DNA of 64,000 nt. Origin: Oncomelania hupensis. Lineage: Eukaryota; Mollusca; Gastropoda; Littorinimorpha; Pomatiopsidae. Positions within the stretch are counted from its first letter, which is position 1. Each line of letters begins with the position of its first letter. Below the pieces are notes generated by a model. That model made no database searches. It had not been told where the DNA came from and saw nothing but the letters and a program-made list of their open reading frames with translations. The stretch lies in NCBI GenBank assembly GCA_036898135.1, contig CM072516.1, positions 22,871,239 to 22,935,238 of the forward strand. The letters run 5' to 3'. Made by a program: the position numbers and the translations under genes. Below are positions 58,441 through 64,000 of the stretch, in pieces.

Positions 58441-59119
58441 GTGTTTTTCTGAGTCATTCAGTAAGCGCCAGGCCAGGAGTAAGCGAGAGGGACAGCGACG
58501 ACAGCCGCTCAGGACTTCCTATCAATGGAGGAAAATGTCGGTGTTGTATTTTTTTTTTCTTAGTTATCCTTTCTTAGTATCTTATGAAAATGGTGTGGTG
58601 TTGGTAAATGGTGTAGTGTTAGGGTAATCCTCCCTGTAAGGGTTGACATCAAAGTTCATTTAGAACTTCAGATGTTAGTTCTTACAAACCAGGAATAAAG
58701 GACCGGAGTAGGCCTCTCACTCCTCGGGTTCTTGATTCCTCCCATTCCCCAGTAGTTAGAACTCTGCTGCAGTCTGGCAGCGGGCAGTGGACAGATACGT
58801 ATCTGTGACAGGGGTAGGCGTCCTGGCCTCCACGAGTCGCTAAATCTGCCTTTACACTTTTCAGTAGATACCGAGGTCCACAGCACCGCAGAGGAAGGAC
58901 AGCCAGCCCAGGACCGACCGCCGCGGCCGCCGAGGAAGGGACGGGAAGGGAGGGAGGAAGGGGAAAGGGTGGAGTGCGTGAGAGTGAGTCATCAATGTTT
59001 TGATTTCGCGTAAAGTAGGTGCACCTACTTTGAGATCTATACATTGATGTGGCTATGACTGAGGGAGTGAATACTTTGTTATGCTATATGCACCCACTAA
59101 TGCTCTGTTCTAAGTTCCA

Positions 59120-62661
<3,542 letters not shown>

Positions 62662-62919
62662 TGAAATTGTACAGTATTGCAATGCAATTTAGCAGGAATT
62701 GAAATCTTCGTGGATTTAGCAGCTGTCCATGCTGGCATTGCAGCAGCTACCGGGAGAGGCAAGCGATATAATACAGTGCACCTGTTGACTTGTCGGCGGC
62801 ACTCGCTGTGGGCTCTGTCTGAATATGACTAACTCAAGGTTTGAATAGCTAGAGCAATAGATCTTGCTAGTTAGCGTGGACCGTGCGCGTCTACAGTGCC
62901 ACGAATGCGTTGAGCACTG

Positions 62920-64000
62920 GAAAAAAAATTGATCAAGATCACATTTAGAAAATGATTCAAGGTCAGAGTTAAAAATGTCGAAAAGCAAAGGCTTTGTGGC
63001 GACATAAACCAAGCCAGTGCAACATCACATAACTGGCAGCTGCAGCAGCTACAAGGCGTAAGCTGTTGAAGATTGAGGGGAAGGGTTATGTTGTCGTTCT
63101 ATCAGGGAAATGTTTCTGTGGGGAAACAACGAGAGAGTGTGGTTGTGGGCATTAGTGTCATGGGGGAAAGGAACAATGGATGTGGAGTGGAAGTTTGTGG
63201 CGAGCAGTCAAAATGTAAATAAACATGAGACGACCGATGTCTTTTTTTCTTTGAATAAGTTAGAAAGTAAACTGTAACATGAGACAACGAACCGACTGGT
63301 GAGGCAGTCGGGACAGATGTCTTATTTTCCATTTTGGTAGAGATTAAAAATTTAAAAAAAAAGAAAAAAAAAGAAAGAAAGGGAAATGAACATGAGACTG
63401 CAACCTAGGTTCCGTCTCTGTCCCTTTTTCCCTTTTTAACATTTGTTAGATCTGCTTGCCCAGACTCTGCTCTCCAACAGCTGCTCCTTACTTTGTGATA
63501 ATAATGGTCACGTCTGCATGATCCGCCCTGGTAGAATTGCAGTGTGGTCAGTTCCTGATGTTGGAGACGGTCCATGCCTTGTCAAAAAATCCACCTCATT
63601 AGCCCTGAGGCTGGAGGGGGGAAATGGCTCAAGGTCACATTTAAAAATGGATCGAGGTCACATTTAAAAATATTGTTAGAAAATGGTTCAAGGTCACATT
63701 TAGAAAATGTCTTAGTCAAAGAACAGGCTTTGAGGGACATATAGCAAGCCAGTCGCGAAATCACATAACTGGCAGCTGCATACAGAACAGCAGCTACAAG
63801 GTGTTGTAAGCTGCTCAAGGTTGAATAGAAGGGTCATGTTGTGGTTCTATGGGGAAAATGTTTCTATGGAGAAACAGTGTGGTTGTGGACATTAGTATCC
63901 CGGGGGAAAGGGACAATGGATGTAGAGTGGAAGTTTGTGGCGAGAAGTCAAAATGTAAATAAACATGAGACGAACAATGTCTCTTTCTTTTGTTAGGATA
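62920..64000. repeat. Tandem duplication, about 735-bp period
   Basis: A block at about 62920-63245 and another at about 63665-64000 share aaggtca...tagaaaatg words, catcacataactggcagctg, gtggaagtttgtggcga and gtcaaaatgtaaataaacat in the same order. The second runs off the window. No coding is seen. Confidence 0.8.

Noticed and set aside
58682..59044. 120-codon minus-strand frame in GC-rich DNA
   Set aside because: No homology and no splice or start context. GC-rich DNA yields long frames by chance, and the plus-strand splice signals fit better.

Overview
The window is animal nuclear DNA. Its genes are split by GT-AG introns, with long introns and long AT-rich spacers full of microsatellites and broken retroelements. 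The mix of LINE fragments (RTE-like with a GGATAG-type tail, L2/CR1-like, Rex1/CR1-like), tRNA- and 5S-derived SINEs, a hAT transposon and Penelope-type hammerhead motifs suggests a marine invertebrate, most likely a mollusc (perhaps a gastropod). The species assignment is inference. There are no bacterial operons, CRISPR arrays or rRNA operons.

Four host genes can be supported. (1) 1128-8780 (+): the 3' six coding exons of a CCDC24-like coiled-coil protein; its 5' end lies outside the window or is not recognised. (2) 22090-12226 (-): a complete ten-exon Patched-related (RND/sterol-sensing-domain) membrane protein whose exon phases join into one 1316-residue frame. (3) 47969-46716 (-): a single-exon GT31 beta-1,3-galactosyltransferase-like enzyme. 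(4) 52148-54373 (+): NDUFS5, a small complex I subunit with the twin Cx9C pattern, in two coding exons. A fifth, weak candidate is a low-complexity spliced transcript at 59120-62661 (+).

Layout: 0-11 kb holds CCDC24 with a near-full-length RTE-like LINE in one intron. 11-22 kb is the Patched-related gene, whose introns contain a hAT element with terminal inverted repeats, a long inverted-repeat element built around a GACA/GATA array, and a hammerhead-ribozyme core. 22-46 kb is gene-poor and dominated by repeats, including LINE 3' ends, a tRNA/5S composite SINE, a dead hAT-like gene and a repeat family rich in TGACCTTGA motifs. 46-48 kb is the galactosyltransferase. 50-54.5 kb is NDUFS5 with a SINE in its intron. 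54.8-61.7 kb is nested LINE debris. 62.9-64 kb is a large tandem duplication.

The host genes look unrelated in function (ciliary/coiled-coil, membrane transport or signalling, Golgi glycosylation, mitochondrial respiration). Nothing in the sequence suggests they act together. The points most worth follow-up are the Patched-related protein that has lost the acidic residues of both proton-relay motifs and gained a freshly duplicated 63-residue cysteine motif in its tail, the tRNA/5S composite SINE, and the hammerhead cores.
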